Notes: a model not told the origin generated them from the sequence alone. Shown: positions 45,346-54,525, counted from the stretch's first letter. The stretch: 64,000 nucleotides of DNA from Thermosyntropha lipolytica DSM 11003 (GCF_900129805.1 NZ_FQWY01000005.1:1-64000); one strand, 5' to 3'. Program-made: numbers and translations.

Positions 45346-45522
45346 CTAACTGGTAGTTTTTTTGCTTTTTTCTTCGAGGTAATAGTAACTCGGGTTATTC
45401 AGAACAATAGCCTGACAGGCCGGGCAAATCTGATTAAGATATGCCTTGCGTCCGGAAATCTGCACCATTTTTTTCAAAGTAGTTTCCGGATAAGTTTTTC
45501 CACATATACTGCATTTATCCAT
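45346..45522 (-). CDS. Small zinc-ribbon protein
   Basis: About 58 residues with CSICGKTYPETTL and CPACQAIV, two CxxC pairs forming a zinc ribbon, and a basic end. Such small proteins are common in Firmicutes, function unknown. The ATG at 45522 follows AAGGAGGAGGAAAAAGT; the longer frame to 45561 is unlikely. Downstream of the 45558 gene in the argH operon. Confidence 0.6.
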   Translation of the reverse strand: MDKCSICGKTYPETTLKKMVQISGRKAYLNQICPACQAIVLNNPSYYYLEEKSKKTTS

Positions 45523-45557
45523 ACTTTTTCCTCCTCCTTCATCACCAACCTCAATCC

Positions 45558-45845
45558 TCATCTACCAGCATAAGCCTCCATATACCTTATCTCTATCTCT
45601 ACCAGTTCCATAACTTTATCTACCGCAATCTTTTTTACTTCTTCACTCTCATTTTCCAGTTCTTCAACTACCAGCTGGGCAAAAGGTATCTTGCGCATTC
45701 TATCTAGAGCATCATCTATTTCTACCTGCGAAAAAAATGCATTTAAAAGGGTAAGCAGGTTATGAAAATAATTCTCGGCCCAGGTTTCAACCTCTTCCCT
45801 ATCCGGGATGCCATTCACCGCGGTAAACCGGCTTAAATTATACAC
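45558..45845 (-). CDS. Helical acidic protein following argH, unknown function
   Basis: About 95 residues from a GTG at 45845. It starts in the tail of argH (the stop of argH at 45838 is inside its first codons) after GGAGGGGAAGAGGA. The sequence has helical, acidic character ([20 protein letters not shown]). No family is recognised. The eight-base overlap implies translational coupling to argH, yet the sequence gives no reason for a role in arginine synthesis. Confidence 0.55.
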   Translation of the reverse strand: MYNLSRFTAVNGIPDREEVETWAENYFHNLLTLLNAFFSQVEIDDALDRMRKIPFAQLVVEELENESEEVKKIAVDKVMELVEIEIRYMEAYAGR

Positions 45846-47223
45846 TCCTCTTCCCCTCCAGCCACATTTTTCCTTCCTCAATAGCCGCCTTAACCTGCTC
45901 CGGCGCAGGTCCCCCCTTCACCTTGCGGCGGGCGACACATTTTCTTACATCCAGATAATCGTACACATCCTCCTCTATCAAAGAACAAATACCCTTATAC
46001 TCAGGTAATTCCATTTCTTCTAAACTTATGCCTCTTTCAATACAATATAAAACGGTTCTGCCTACTACCTCATGGGCATCCCGGAAAGGAAGCCCTTTGT
46101 TGACCAGGTAATCTGCCAGGTCGGTAGCATTGGTAAAGCCGCCTTTAGCCCCTTTTTCCATGTTCTCTTTTTTAAATTTAGCAGTTTTAAGCATAGGATT
46201 GAAAACCAGCAGACACTTCTTCACCGTATCTACCCCATCAAAAAGGGCTTCTTTATCCTCCTGCATATCTTTATTGTAAGCCAGGGGAAGCCCTTTCATA
46301 ACCGTAAGCAAAGCGATAAGATCACCATAAACCCGTCCTGTCTTTCCCCTGATAAGTTCGGCCAGATCCGGGTTCTTTTTTTGCGGCATAATACTAGAGC
46401 CGGTAGCAAAAGCGTCATCCATCTCTACAAAGCCGAACTCTTCAGTTGACCAGAGGACAAGCTCTTCCGCCAAACGGGAGAGATGCATCATCAGGATAGA
46501 AGCAAAACTTAAAAATTCCAGAGCAAAATCCCGGTCACTTACAGCATCCAGGCTGTTGCGGGTTAGCCAGGCAAAACCCAGCTTTTCCCGCACAAAATCA
46601 CGGTCCAGATCAAAGCTGGTACCGGCCAGGGCTCCTGACCCTAAAGGCATATAATCTGTCCGCTTATAACAATCCTCCAACCTTTCTACATCCCGGCGCA
46701 GCATCTCAAAATAAGCCAGCAGATGGTGAGCCAGACTTACCGGCTGAGCCTTTTGCAGATGGGTATATCCCGGCATGATAGTATCTATATGTTCACCAGC
46801 CAGGATAAGCAGGGTTTCCTGTAAATCAAGGATAAGCCCTTTTATCTCTTCCATCTCCTCTTTCAGGTACAGGCGCAAATCCAGAGCCACCTGGTCATTG
46901 CGGCTTCTTGCCGTATGCAGCTTTTTGCCTACCTCTCCTATCTTCTGAATAAGAAAGGTTTCAATATTCATATGCACATCTTCCGCTTCCACCGTAAACT
47001 CCAGCTTACCCTCTTCCAGCTCTTTTTCTATCTCCTTGAGCCCTTTTATTATGAGCTCTTTTTCTTCTTCTTTTATAATCCCCTGTTTGGCCAGCATAGA
47101 GGCATGAGCTATACTACCTTTTATGTCCTGCTTGTACATGCGACAGTCAAAAGCTATAGAAGCATTAAAATCTTCCGTCAGCTTATCGGTATTTTTGGTA
47201 AATCTTCCACTCCATAATTTCAT
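45838..47223 (-). CDS. argH: Argininosuccinate lyase
   Basis: 461 residues. Signature [20 protein letters not shown] (mobile loop with the catalytic serine), [15 protein letters not shown] and [13 protein letters not shown] are all present. It splits argininosuccinate into arginine and fumarate. It lies about 7.5 kb from argG, unlike the common argGH pair. AlphaB fold of the fumarase superfamily. No ribosome binding site is obvious right at the ATG but the start matches family length. Confidence 0.95.
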   Translation of the reverse strand: MKLWSGRFTKNTDKLTEDFNASIAFDCRMYKQDIKGSIAHASMLAKQGIIKEEEKELIIKGLKEIEKELEEGKLEFTVEAEDVHMNIETFLIQKIGEVGKKLHTARSRNDQVALDLRLYLKEEMEEIKGLILDLQETLLILAGEHIDTIMPGYTHLQKAQPVSLAHHLLAYFEMLRRDVERLEDCYKRTDYMPLGSGALAGTSFDLDRDFVREKLGFAWLTRNSLDAVSDRDFALEFLSFASILMMHLSRLAEELVLWSTEEFGFVEMDDAFATGSSIMPQKKNPDLAELIRGKTGRVYGDLIALLTVMKGLPLAYNKDMQEDKEALFDGVDTVKKCLLVFNPMLKTAKFKKENMEKGAKGGFTNATDLADYLVNKGLPFRDAHEVVGRTVLYCIERGISLEEMELPEYKGICSLIEEDVYDYLDVRKCVARRKVKGGPAPEQVKAAIEEGKMWLEGKRSV

Positions 47224-47401
47224 TCCCGCACCTCAAAACCTTTCTTAAAAATTTTCAACTTATATTATATATCCCCGGCTCCGCAATGTACATAATTATA
47301 ACTTAAACCTATTTTGTCATCTCCCTTTAAACTTTACCTGCAGACACGGCAAGAAATTTCTGGTAAAATTAAGCCAGACCACATGGAGAGGGGATGGTAT
47401 T

Positions 47402-48553
47402 ATGTATAATGATAATTACCACAAACATGCCGGCAATTACCACCTGAACCCGCGGATACCTGGGCACAGCAGTGCTGGTTACTGGGAAAAAATCGAAGTA
47501 TACCGGGTAGAAAAATTAAAAGGGGTAGAAGAAAAATTTTGTGAAGTAAATACGCAGGTAGATCCTGATTTTATAAATCTGTTAGGCAGCGATCGTCCCC
47601 CTTCTGACACTTATCTTCTGCACTATGCCCCCGGCTGGGACAAAAACCGGCTTAATCCGCCTGTTCTCCTGATTCACGGAGCAGGACTAGACGCCTCTTC
47701 TTTTACCAATATCTATAATCTAGGCTATAAAGGTTTGCAGCAAAGGCTGGTGGAAAGAGGGCATAAGGTCTTTGCCCTGACTTTTCCTCATTCCCACGGG
47801 GATAACTTCATCCAGGGGGAAATAATCGCCGATGCCATCCAGCGCATAAAAAACTTATGCCATACCCCGCAGGTAGACCTGGTAACACACAGCAAAGGAG
47901 GAATAGCAGCTCGCATCTATCTTTCAGGCCTGGCTTTTACTCCTTATCGCGGTGATGTAAGGCGAATCATTATGCTAGGAGTGCCTAATTTAGGAACTGA
48001 TTACGCTTTTCGCAATCCTACCATATCCTATCTCATTTTCATGATAGGAGGCAACGGGGTTATTGCCTGGGATAAAATAATCTACATGGGAGGAATGATC
48101 GATATAACACCCCGCTCCATCTACCACGACGGCTGTTTTCCCGGCCAAAGCCAGATCCTTTACCGCTTTGATGATATATATCCCCTGGATACTACCCAGC
48201 AGGACTGGTGGACTACCTATTATGGAGGAACAGGATTTATAAGCCATTCTCGCGGCATAAAAGCCGCCATAAAAGATGGCGGCTTCCTTATAGACAGATT
48301 AGAGAGGAAAGGACTTTCACCCGATATAGAAATTGCTGTTCTGGCTGGCAGCAATAACTTTATGGGTATTATTCCCATACAAACAGCCCCTCTTAGTGAT
48401 GGCATAGTTTTCGTCGACAGCGCCCTCCATACCGACGGGATGACGAAAAATGGGGCGAAAATCCTTAATAAAACTATTATGCCTGTAAACCATATAGAGC
48501 TTCTGTACCTGAAAAATGTAGCTCTATGGGTGCATGAACAGTTAACCGCTTAA
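47402..48553 (+). CDS. Alpha/beta-hydrolase, lipase-like
   Basis: 383 residues without signal peptide. The oxyanion region is PPVLLIHGAGLDASSF (87-102), the nucleophile is in LVTHSKGGIAAR (S164), where the usual first glycine of GxSxG is threonine, and a C-terminal histidine (H364 in MPVNHIELLY) completes the triad; an acid residue is likely in SDGIVFVDS. This resembles triacylglycerol lipases of Thermosyntropha/Syntrophomonas relatives. Lack of a visible signal sequence raises doubt about secretion. GGAGAGGGGATGG precedes the ATG. The stop shares TTAA with the stop of phaC. Confidence 0.8.
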   Translation: MYNDNYHKHAGNYHLNPRIPGHSSAGYWEKIEVYRVEKLKGVEEKFCEVNTQVDPDFINLLGSDRPPSDTYLLHYAPGWDKNRLNPPVLLIHGAGLDASSFTNIYNLGYKGLQQRLVERGHKVFALTFPHSHGDNFIQGEIIADAIQRIKNLCHTPQVDLVTHSKGGIAARIYLSGLAFTPYRGDVRRIIMLGVPNLGTDYAFRNPTISYLIFMIGGNGVIAWDKIIYMGGMIDITPRSIYHDGCFPGQSQILYRFDDIYPLDTTQQDWWTTYYGGTGFISHSRGIKAAIKDGGFLIDRLERKGLSPDIEIAVLAGSNNFMGIIPIQTAPLSDGIVFVDSALHTDGMTKNGAKILNKTIMPVNHIELLYLKNVALWVHEQLTA

Positions 48554-49647
48554 GACCTGGCAGCCAGCCAGTTAGCAATAGTGGGATAAACCTGATTCCT
48601 GGCTACACTGCCAAAAACCAGCCCTCCATGCCCTACCGGGAACAGGTGGAATTCCTTATCCTGGGAAGAAGAAAGTTCTAAAATAGCCTTGGTTTGATGA
48701 GGAAGGACTATATGGTCATTTTCTCCGGCTAAAACCAGCAGGGAAGACTTGATATTCTTGAGTTCCACCCTTTGCCCTTTTATCCGGAATTCATTTTTTA
48801 CCAGTTTATTCTCCTGATAAAACTCTTTTATCCACTGCCGGTAAGCAGCCCCAGGAAAATGCACATTATCATTGACCCATTTATTTAAGGCTTTCCACGA
48901 GCGTATGGAAACCCCTTCTTCAATATTCTTCCACAGGCGGGTATAGGTTCCCCAGAAGTTATTTACCGGCTTTAGCATCTTTACCCCGGTATCGATAAAT
49001 TCTTTGGGAACCAGTTTATAGGTATCGGCTACCTTGTCGGGGTCGAATCCCGGGGGTTTAAGCCATATGCTGGAAAGCCCGGCATTTTCAAAATCGATAG
49101 GAGCAGCTATATAAACAATGTTTTTAACCTCCGGACGGCTGTACAGGGCAGCATACATAGTAGTCATCGTTCCACCCATGCAGTAGCCGGCCATGCTAAG
49201 GCTTTCCGTACCTGAGATCTGGCATACCTTTCTCACCGCGCGGGCAATATAATCACATATAAAATCATCATAGCGCAGGTCCCGGTCTTCCCACTGGAAT
49301 TCACCCCAGTCCAGAAGGTAAACATCAAACCCTTCCTTAACCAGATGTTCAATAAGGCTCATGCCCGGGGTAAGATCAAGTATATAAGCTTTGTTGATCA
49401 GGGCATAAATGAAAAGAACCGGGGTGCGGTATTTTATCTCTCCATTAACATAGCGGTAAAGTTTAGCTTTGTTTTTACGCCATACGATATTTTTAGGGGT
49501 AAGCCCCGTTTCCGGCTCCGGGTCAAAAGTCAGTATTTCCGCCCATCTGCGGGTACTTTCCAGCATGCGTTCCAGATTTTCCTGCAGCTGTTCCCCCACC
49601 TCTTCCGGAGAGCCGCGCAACACGCGTATCTTTTTTACACTACTCAT
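48550..49647 (-). CDS. phaC: Polyhydroxyalkanoate synthase, PhaC (class III/IV)
   Basis: 365 residues, the short class III/IV length. The lipase-box cysteine is in MAGYCMGGT (C156), the aspartate in GENDHIV (D311) and histidine in VGHGGLVFG (H340). It polymerises (R)-3-hydroxyacyl-CoA to PHA on granules. Its stop overlaps that of the convergent lipase in a TTAA. The start overlaps phaJ by eight bases and the order phasin-phaE-phaJ-phaC is one operon. It needs a second subunit, which the PhaE-like gene at 50147 may supply. Confidence 0.95.
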   Translation of the reverse strand: MSSVKKIRVLRGSPEEVGEQLQENLERMLESTRRWAEILTFDPEPETGLTPKNIVWRKNKAKLYRYVNGEIKYRTPVLFIYALINKAYILDLTPGMSLIEHLVKEGFDVYLLDWGEFQWEDRDLRYDDFICDYIARAVRKVCQISGTESLSMAGYCMGGTMTTMYAALYSRPEVKNIVYIAAPIDFENAGLSSIWLKPPGFDPDKVADTYKLVPKEFIDTGVKMLKPVNNFWGTYTRLWKNIEEGVSIRSWKALNKWVNDNVHFPGAAYRQWIKEFYQENKLVKNEFRIKGQRVELKNIKSSLLVLAGENDHIVLPHQTKAILELSSSQDKEFHLFPVGHGGLVFGSVARNQVYPTIANWLAARS

Positions 49648-50092
49648 TCCCTTCTCCCCCTTCTTCCAGGATCACATGCTTACGGGGAGGAATAACAACC
49701 GCCTCACCATCTACCAGAAGCTCTCCCTTCTGGTTGTAGCAGGTAGTTCTAAGTTTTACCCGGCCCCTTTCCATCAGTTCAATTACCTCGGTCTGGGCTT
49801 TTACCGTATCATTTATATAACAGGGCTTTAAGAAACGCAAATTCTGGCTCTCATAAATGGTGCCGGCTCCCGGCATCTGATTGCCAACTACATTGGAAAT
49901 AAGTCCTGCCAGAAGCATACCATGGACGATCCGCGTCTTAAAATGGCCCTTTTTCGCCCTTTCCTCATTAACATGCAGCCAGCTAAAATCGCCGGTTATG
50001 CCGGCATAAAGATAGACATCAGTTTCAGTTATCGTCTTTTCTATATATCCTTTATCTCCAACCTTCAATTCACTGTATATCCTTTCGATCAT
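49640..50092 (-). CDS. phaJ: MaoC-type (R)-specific enoyl-CoA hydratase, PhaJ-like
   Basis: 150 residues. The hydratase-2 motif GITGDFSWLHVNEERAKK contains the catalytic pair D35 and H40; the following KTRIVHGMLLAGLIS is conserved too. It gives (R)-3-hydroxyacyl-CoA from beta-oxidation intermediates to PhaC. AGAGGGG precedes the ATG; it overlaps phaC. This links fatty-acid oxidation to PHA. Confidence 0.92.
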   Translation of the reverse strand: MIERIYSELKVGDKGYIEKTITETDVYLYAGITGDFSWLHVNEERAKKGHFKTRIVHGMLLAGLISNVVGNQMPGAGTIYESQNLRFLKPCYINDTVKAQTEVIELMERGRVKLRTTCYNQKGELLVDGEAVVIPPRKHVILEEGGEGNE

Positions 50093-50146
50093 AAATATCC
50101 CCTCTTTCCCGCTTTTTTAGCAAATAAAGCTTTTTCCCTTTTATAA

Positions 50147-50692
50147 CTATTCATTTTCGTCTTTCTTTTCATTCTTGCGGGAAGCACGCGTCTTTCTCTC
50201 TCCTTTTTCCGGTTCTGCCTTTGCCTCCTCCTTCTTTTCCATGGTCTCCAAACGCTGCTTGATAAAGCCAATATCTTCCTTCAGTGAAGCTATTTCCGTT
50301 TGCATCTTTTCCTGCAGGTTAATCATCTTCAGCAGGCTTTCGGCCATAGTCTCCAGATTGCGCATAAATTCAAACTCCAGCACATCTATCTTTTCTTCCA
50401 TCGAAATAACCAGCTCCGCCACCCGGGCCACATCTTTTTTGGAAGGCACCGGGGCATGTTCCATATATTTATCAATACTCTGGCGGACTAATTTTTCGGT
50501 ATTCAAATTATATTCCAGGACCTTATCCAGGTAATCGACAAAAGTCTTGGTGCTGATAACTTCTTTTACCGCATTGGCCCATACTTCTTCCATGCGGAAA
50601 TACATCTCTTTCCACACGTCACTGAAATCGGGCATGAAAATTTCTTCTTTGCCCTGACGGGCACCTTTATCATTTCTAGTTTCTTCCGGCAT
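50147..50692 (-). CDS. PhaE/PhaR-like PHA synthase subunit
   Basis: Up to 181 residues. A region DFSDVWKEMYFRMEEVW is followed by HAPVPSKKDVARVAELVISMEEKID, which matches the pattern of the conserved C-terminal segment of class III PhaE and class IV PhaR. The C-terminus is charged (KGERKTRASRKNEKKDE). The start is uncertain: ATG 50692, TTG 50719 and ATG 50638 are possible. The PHA operon context favours a PhaC partner. Confidence 0.7.
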   Translation of the reverse strand: MPEETRNDKGARQGKEEIFMPDFSDVWKEMYFRMEEVWANAVKEVISTKTFVDYLDKVLEYNLNTEKLVRQSIDKYMEHAPVPSKKDVARVAELVISMEEKIDVLEFEFMRNLETMAESLLKMINLQEKMQTEIASLKEDIGFIKQRLETMEKKEEAKAEPEKGERKTRASRKNEKKDENE

Positions 50693-50778
50693 CCTTTTAC
50701 CGTTCCACCTTTCATGCAAAATATCTACCTTTTTTTAAGCAGTAATATTTTAGTCAGAGCCTTAAACTCTAATAAAGA

Positions 50779-50815
50779 GCGCGGAAAATCAGGACATCAG
50801 CTGATCTGTCCGCGC
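50779..50815 (-). other. Hairpin between phasin and PhaE-like genes
   Basis: GCGCGGA/TCCGCGC (50779-50785, 50809-50815) enclosing the palindrome ATCAGCTGAT (50796-50805). Downstream on the minus strand is only TCTTTATTAG, so termination would be partial; it may raise the ratio of phasin message to the rest. Confidence 0.45.
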
Positions 50816-50845
50816 CAGAGTATAAAATTAAGAGCCTGGTCTAGA

Positions 50846-51199
50846 TTATTTTTCCTCCATCTTCTTGGAAATCTCATCTACCTTCTTTTTCAGCTCATCA
50901 ACTGCACTCACATAGGTAGGGAAATTAGCATTTTCCAGGGCAGAAGCCACTGCTTCTTTAACCATATTCTGGAGCTGCATCTGATTTTTCTTAACCTGCT
51001 GCAGCATCTCTTCTATTATCCTGGTGCTCTCTTCCCGGGCCGTTTTGCGCTGATCCAGGTATTTCCTCACCATATTTTCTGCCTGTTCCTGACTCCAGGA
51101 CATGCTGCCTAAAGCTACCATCCACATATCCCAGTATTTTTCCATCGCTGTCTCCAGCATCCCAAAAGACTTTTCCATATTTTCCTTGGCGTTAAACAT
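50846..51199 (-). CDS. Phasin-like PHA granule protein
   Basis: 117 residues, almost wholly amphipathic alpha-helix, Met- and Glu-rich (FGMLETAMEKYWDMW, EEMLQQVKKNQMQLQ). No motif is decisive, but the composition and its place at the head of the phaE-phaJ-phaC operon are typical of phasins that coat PHA granules. TTAAGGAGGAGG provides a strong ribosome binding site for the ATG at 51199. Confidence 0.72.
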   Translation of the reverse strand: MFNAKENMEKSFGMLETAMEKYWDMWMVALGSMSWSQEQAENMVRKYLDQRKTAREESTRIIEEMLQQVKKNQMQLQNMVKEAVASALENANFPTYVSAVDELKKKVDEISKKMEEK

Positions 51200-51377
51200 A
51201 AATAACCCTCCTCCTTAATGCAATAATATAATTAAACTAATTACTTTTTTTTATAACTATCTGAAAACAATCCCCCCTTATTATAGCTTTAAATATGGGT
51301 ATATTCAAAATTATGGGATCAAAAGATATGAAATCTATTAAGAATTATTTTGCTCTGTTTAGGGTATAAATAATGGC

Positions 51378-51515
51378 ATGACATCAACAGTATATGCAGG
51401 CTCAGTTCATAAAATGACTGTTAATTTAAATCATGCGGGAAAAAAACGAAGACGTAAACAGGATAAATGCGGTGAGATTTCATCTTATGCTGTTATAAAC
51501 CCTTTAAGAATATAG
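51378..51515 (+). CDS. Possible 45-residue basic protein in an AT-rich gap
   Basis: ATG 51378 to TAG 51515, reading MTSTVYAGSVHKMTV and a basic stretch GKKRRRKQDK. No clear ribosome binding site. It is in a 400-base gap (51200-51607) between phasin and nrdG that is otherwise AT-rich and holds only the nrdG terminator at its right. Chance is quite possible. Confidence 0.2.
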   Translation: MTSTVYAGSVHKMTVNLNHAGKKRRRKQDKCGEISSYAVINPLRI

Positions 51516-51546
51516 TAATATGTTCCTTTCTTTTTGGCAAGCATAT

Positions 51547-51601
51547 TCTGGTAAAAAAATAGTAAATTTACGGTTATCTTACAATTAACCGCAAATTTAC
51601 T
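51547..51601 (-). terminator. Terminator of nrdD-nrdG
   Basis: AGTAAATTTaCGGTTA (51561-51576) pairs with TAACCGcAAATTTACT (51586-51601), 15 of 16, loop 9, followed by ATTTTTTTACC on the minus strand. Confidence 0.88.
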
Positions 51602-51607
51602 CCTAGC

Positions 51608-52327
51608 TTAAATATTAGCTATTATGACCTCTTTTACATAAGGGCGGCATTTTAAAGCCATATCTTCCAGCACCTTAACCTCGTAAGGCCTTATACTCTG
51701 ATAGCTCTCCCGCAAAGCATTTTCCGGATTAAACTGCTGCAGGAGGTATTTCTTATCCCCCTTAATATAACGGGCTATCTCTATAATATCCTTCTCAGTA
51801 TGTAAACCAGGAACCACAGTAGTCCGGAAAATAACCTCTATATCAGAGGAGACAAGCATATGCACACTATTTCTTATTTTCATGAAAAGCTCAGCAGTCA
51901 GACTGCCACAGGCTCTAGCATAAGCCTCCCACTGCAGAGGAGCTTTTATATCCATAGCTATACAATCTGCCAGCCGGCTTTCCACAAGGGTTTCAAGCAT
52001 ATCCGGGTTAGTTCCGTTAGTATCCAGTTTAACCAGGAAACCATCCTCTTTTACTCTACTTATAAAACGGGGGAGATCAGGATTTAAAGTGGGCTCGCCT
52101 CCGGTTATGACCAGCGCATCCAGAAAACCTCGCCTTTCATGGAGAAAGGAAAGCACTTCTTCCTCGCTTATAAAAAGGGCTCTTTTATCCTGACGGCTGG
52201 GCTTTATTAAAAGATGCCCATTGTGACAGAAAGGGCATCTAAGATTGCAGCCGTAAGTAAAAACTACCGCTGCAATCTTATCCGGATAATCTATAAGGCT
52301 CTGTTTGACAAGTCCTGCAAATTCCAT
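51608..52327 (-). CDS. nrdG: Anaerobic ribonucleoside-triphosphate reductase activating protein
   Basis: 239 residues, radical SAM. The cluster cysteines are CNLRCPFC (27, 31, 34); VITGGEPTL is the SAM-binding GGE motif. It generates the glycyl radical of NrdD. Its length and C-terminal region (HTEKDIIEIARYIKG) are of the longer NrdG2 type. It starts six bases after nrdD. Confidence 0.92.
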   Translation of the reverse strand: MEFAGLVKQSLIDYPDKIAAVVFTYGCNLRCPFCHNGHLLIKPSRQDKRALFISEEEVLSFLHERRGFLDALVITGGEPTLNPDLPRFISRVKEDGFLVKLDTNGTNPDMLETLVESRLADCIAMDIKAPLQWEAYARACGSLTAELFMKIRNSVHMLVSSDIEVIFRTTVVPGLHTEKDIIEIARYIKGDKKYLLQQFNPENALRESYQSIRPYEVKVLEDMALKCRPYVKEVIIANI

Positions 52328-52333
52328 ATATCA

Positions 52334-54454
52334 TCAACCTGACAAAGCCCGGTCAAAAGATTTGCGGTTGTTAAACTCCGCCTGTTTGCCGGCATTCCAC
52401 TGGTCTACCGGCCTTAAATATCCTACTACCCGGGAATATACTTCACAGTTAGTCTGCTTGCCTTCGGCGGCACATACCGGACATACCGGCTTCTTGCCGT
52501 TCAAGTAGCCATGGCTCGGGCATACGCTGAAAGTCGGAGTTAAGGTAAAATACGGCAAGCGGAACTGTTCACATATCTTCCTAACCAGCCTTTTGGCCGC
52601 TTCCGGGGAAGGAGCCGACTCGCCCAGGAAAACATGGAACACCGTACCTCCCGTATAACGGGTCTGCAGTTCATCCTGCAATTTTAAAGCCTTAAACAGG
52701 TCATCTGTATAATATACCGGAAGCTGAGTAGAGTTGGTGTAATAAGGTTCAGCTCCCCGCCTGTATTCTTCCTCATTGGCAACAATTATATCCTTAAACT
52801 GTTCCTTATCCTTGCGGGCAATGCTGTAGCTCACTCCTTCTGCTGGAGTTGCTTCCAGGTTGTAGATATCACCTGTCTCTTCCTGATACTCCTTAAGTCT
52901 TTCCCGCATAAAATCAAGAACTTCTTTGGCAAACTCCATGCCTTCAGGGGTTCCAATATCCTTGCCCAGGAAGTTGAGGCAGGCTTCATTCATGCCGATA
53001 AGCCCAATAGTCGAAAAATGGTTTTTCCAGTACTGGCCAAATCCTTCTTTTACATGGCGCAGGTAAAACTGGGAATAAGGATAAAGACCGGCTTCGGTAA
53101 GGTTTTCCAGGGTTTTGCGCTTAATCTGCAAACTGTTGCGGGCCAGATCCATCATATGAGCCAGCCGTTCGAAAAATTCCGCCTTGCTCTTGGAGAGATA
53201 GCCGATGCGGCTCATATTTATGGTTACCACTCCAATCGAACCTGTCAGAGGATTGGCTCCAAACAGCCCCCCGCCTCGCTTCCTGAGTTCGCGATTGTCA
53301 AGGCGCAGCCGGCAGCACATGCTGCGGGCATCTTCCGGCCGCATATCTGAGCCGATGAAATTGGAAAAATAGGGTATGCCGTATTTGGCTGTCATCTGCC
53401 ATATCTTTTCATAGCGCGGATTATCCCAGTCGAAATCTTCGGTTATATTGTAAGTAGGTATAGGGAAGGTAAATACCCTCTCTTCCGCATCTCCTTCCAT
53501 CATGACTTCAGCAAAAGCCTGGTTGAACATGTCCATTTCTTCCTGAAACTCGCCATAGGTGGCATCCATGTATTTTCCGCCTATAATCACCGGTTCATTC
53601 TTCATAAACTCCGGCACCTTAAGGTCTAGCGTAACATTGGTAAAAGGCGTCTGAAACCCTACCCGGGTAGGCACATTCATGTTGAATACAAATTCCTGCA
53701 GGCACTGTTTGACCTGTTTGTAATCCAGATTATCATAGCGGATAAAAGGAGCTAAAAGGGTATCGAAATTGGAAAAAGCCTGGGCACCGGCTGCTTCTCC
53801 CTGCAGGGTGAAAAAGAAGTTCACGATCTGTCCTAATATAGAACGGAAGTGTTTAGCCGGCCTGGAGGCTACCTTACCTCTTACCCCCTTAAAACCTTCC
53901 AGCAGAAGATCTCTTATATCCCAGCCTACACAGTAAACCCCCAGTATTCCTAAATCATGAATGTGAAAATCCCCGCTTATATGGGCTTCCCTTATCTCCG
54001 GAGGATAAATCTGGTTAAGCCAGTACTGGGATACCAGTATGGAAGAGATATGGAAATTCATCCCCTGCAGAGAATAGGTCATGTTGGAATTCTCTTTTAT
54101 GCGCCAGTCATTTTTTTCCAGATAATCAGATATGATTTTATTATTAGCCAGAAGCTGTCCTGCTTCCCGCATATCCTGCCTCTGTTTGCGGTAAAGTATG
54201 TAGGCTTTGGCCGTTTTGTAGTGGCCGTTTTTTACCAGAACCCTTTCTACCAGGTCCTGAATGTCTTCCACGGTCGCAATCTCATCTCCATTTACATACT
54301 GGGCAATCTCTACTACCTTTTCCGTCAGCTCTACCGCCAGATTATAATCTTTCCCCCCTACCGCCTGGGCAGCTTTCCAGATGGCCTTGGTAATCTTTTC
54401 TTTTTCAAATGGTACTATGCGTCCATCTCTTTTTTTAATTTTCGTAATGTCCAT
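52334..54454 (-). CDS. nrdD: Anaerobic ribonucleoside-triphosphate reductase (class III)
   Basis: 706 residues. An ATP-cone (about 3-92) starts KKRDGRIVPFEKEKI. The C-terminus has CPSHGYLNGKKPVCPVCAA and the glycyl-radical motif RVVGYLRPVDQWNAGK (Gly about 678), preceded by cysteines of a zinc site. It reduces ribonucleotides to deoxyribonucleotides without oxygen. AAGGAGGAAGAGGA precedes the ATG. Two NrdR boxes lie just upstream. Confidence 0.96.
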   Translation of the reverse strand: MDITKIKKRDGRIVPFEKEKITKAIWKAAQAVGGKDYNLAVELTEKVVEIAQYVNGDEIATVEDIQDLVERVLVKNGHYKTAKAYILYRKQRQDMREAGQLLANNKIISDYLEKNDWRIKENSNMTYSLQGMNFHISSILVSQYWLNQIYPPEIREAHISGDFHIHDLGILGVYCVGWDIRDLLLEGFKGVRGKVASRPAKHFRSILGQIVNFFFTLQGEAAGAQAFSNFDTLLAPFIRYDNLDYKQVKQCLQEFVFNMNVPTRVGFQTPFTNVTLDLKVPEFMKNEPVIIGGKYMDATYGEFQEEMDMFNQAFAEVMMEGDAEERVFTFPIPTYNITEDFDWDNPRYEKIWQMTAKYGIPYFSNFIGSDMRPEDARSMCCRLRLDNRELRKRGGGLFGANPLTGSIGVVTINMSRIGYLSKSKAEFFERLAHMMDLARNSLQIKRKTLENLTEAGLYPYSQFYLRHVKEGFGQYWKNHFSTIGLIGMNEACLNFLGKDIGTPEGMEFAKEVLDFMRERLKEYQEETGDIYNLEATPAEGVSYSIARKDKEQFKDIIVANEEEYRRGAEPYYTNSTQLPVYYTDDLFKALKLQDELQTRYTGGTVFHVFLGESAPSPEAAKRLVRKICEQFRLPYFTLTPTFSVCPSHGYLNGKKPVCPVCAAEGKQTNCEVYSRVVGYLRPVDQWNAGKQAEFNNRKSFDRALSG

Positions 54455-54478
54455 TCCTCTTCCTCCTTCAGTCTTTAA

Positions 54479-54525
54479 CCACTATATATTGTGTTCATTA
54501 TCGGTTTATGTACTATATAGTGTAT
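54479..54525. promoter_or_regulatory. Two NrdR boxes upstream of nrdD
   Basis: CCACTATATATTGTGT (54479-54494) and GTACTATATAGTGTAT (54510-54525) both fit the NrdR consensus acaCwATATwGtgt and are 31 bp apart, the usual spacing of three helical turns. The second overlaps a possible -10 (TACACT) of a promoter with TTGCCA 17 bases upstream on the minus strand. The remaining gap to argG shows nothing else besides a terminator. Confidence 0.88.

Noticed and set aside
50089-50271. 60-codon Arg/Lys-rich minus frame
   Set aside because: It is an out-of-frame shadow of the charged C-terminus of the PhaE-like gene.
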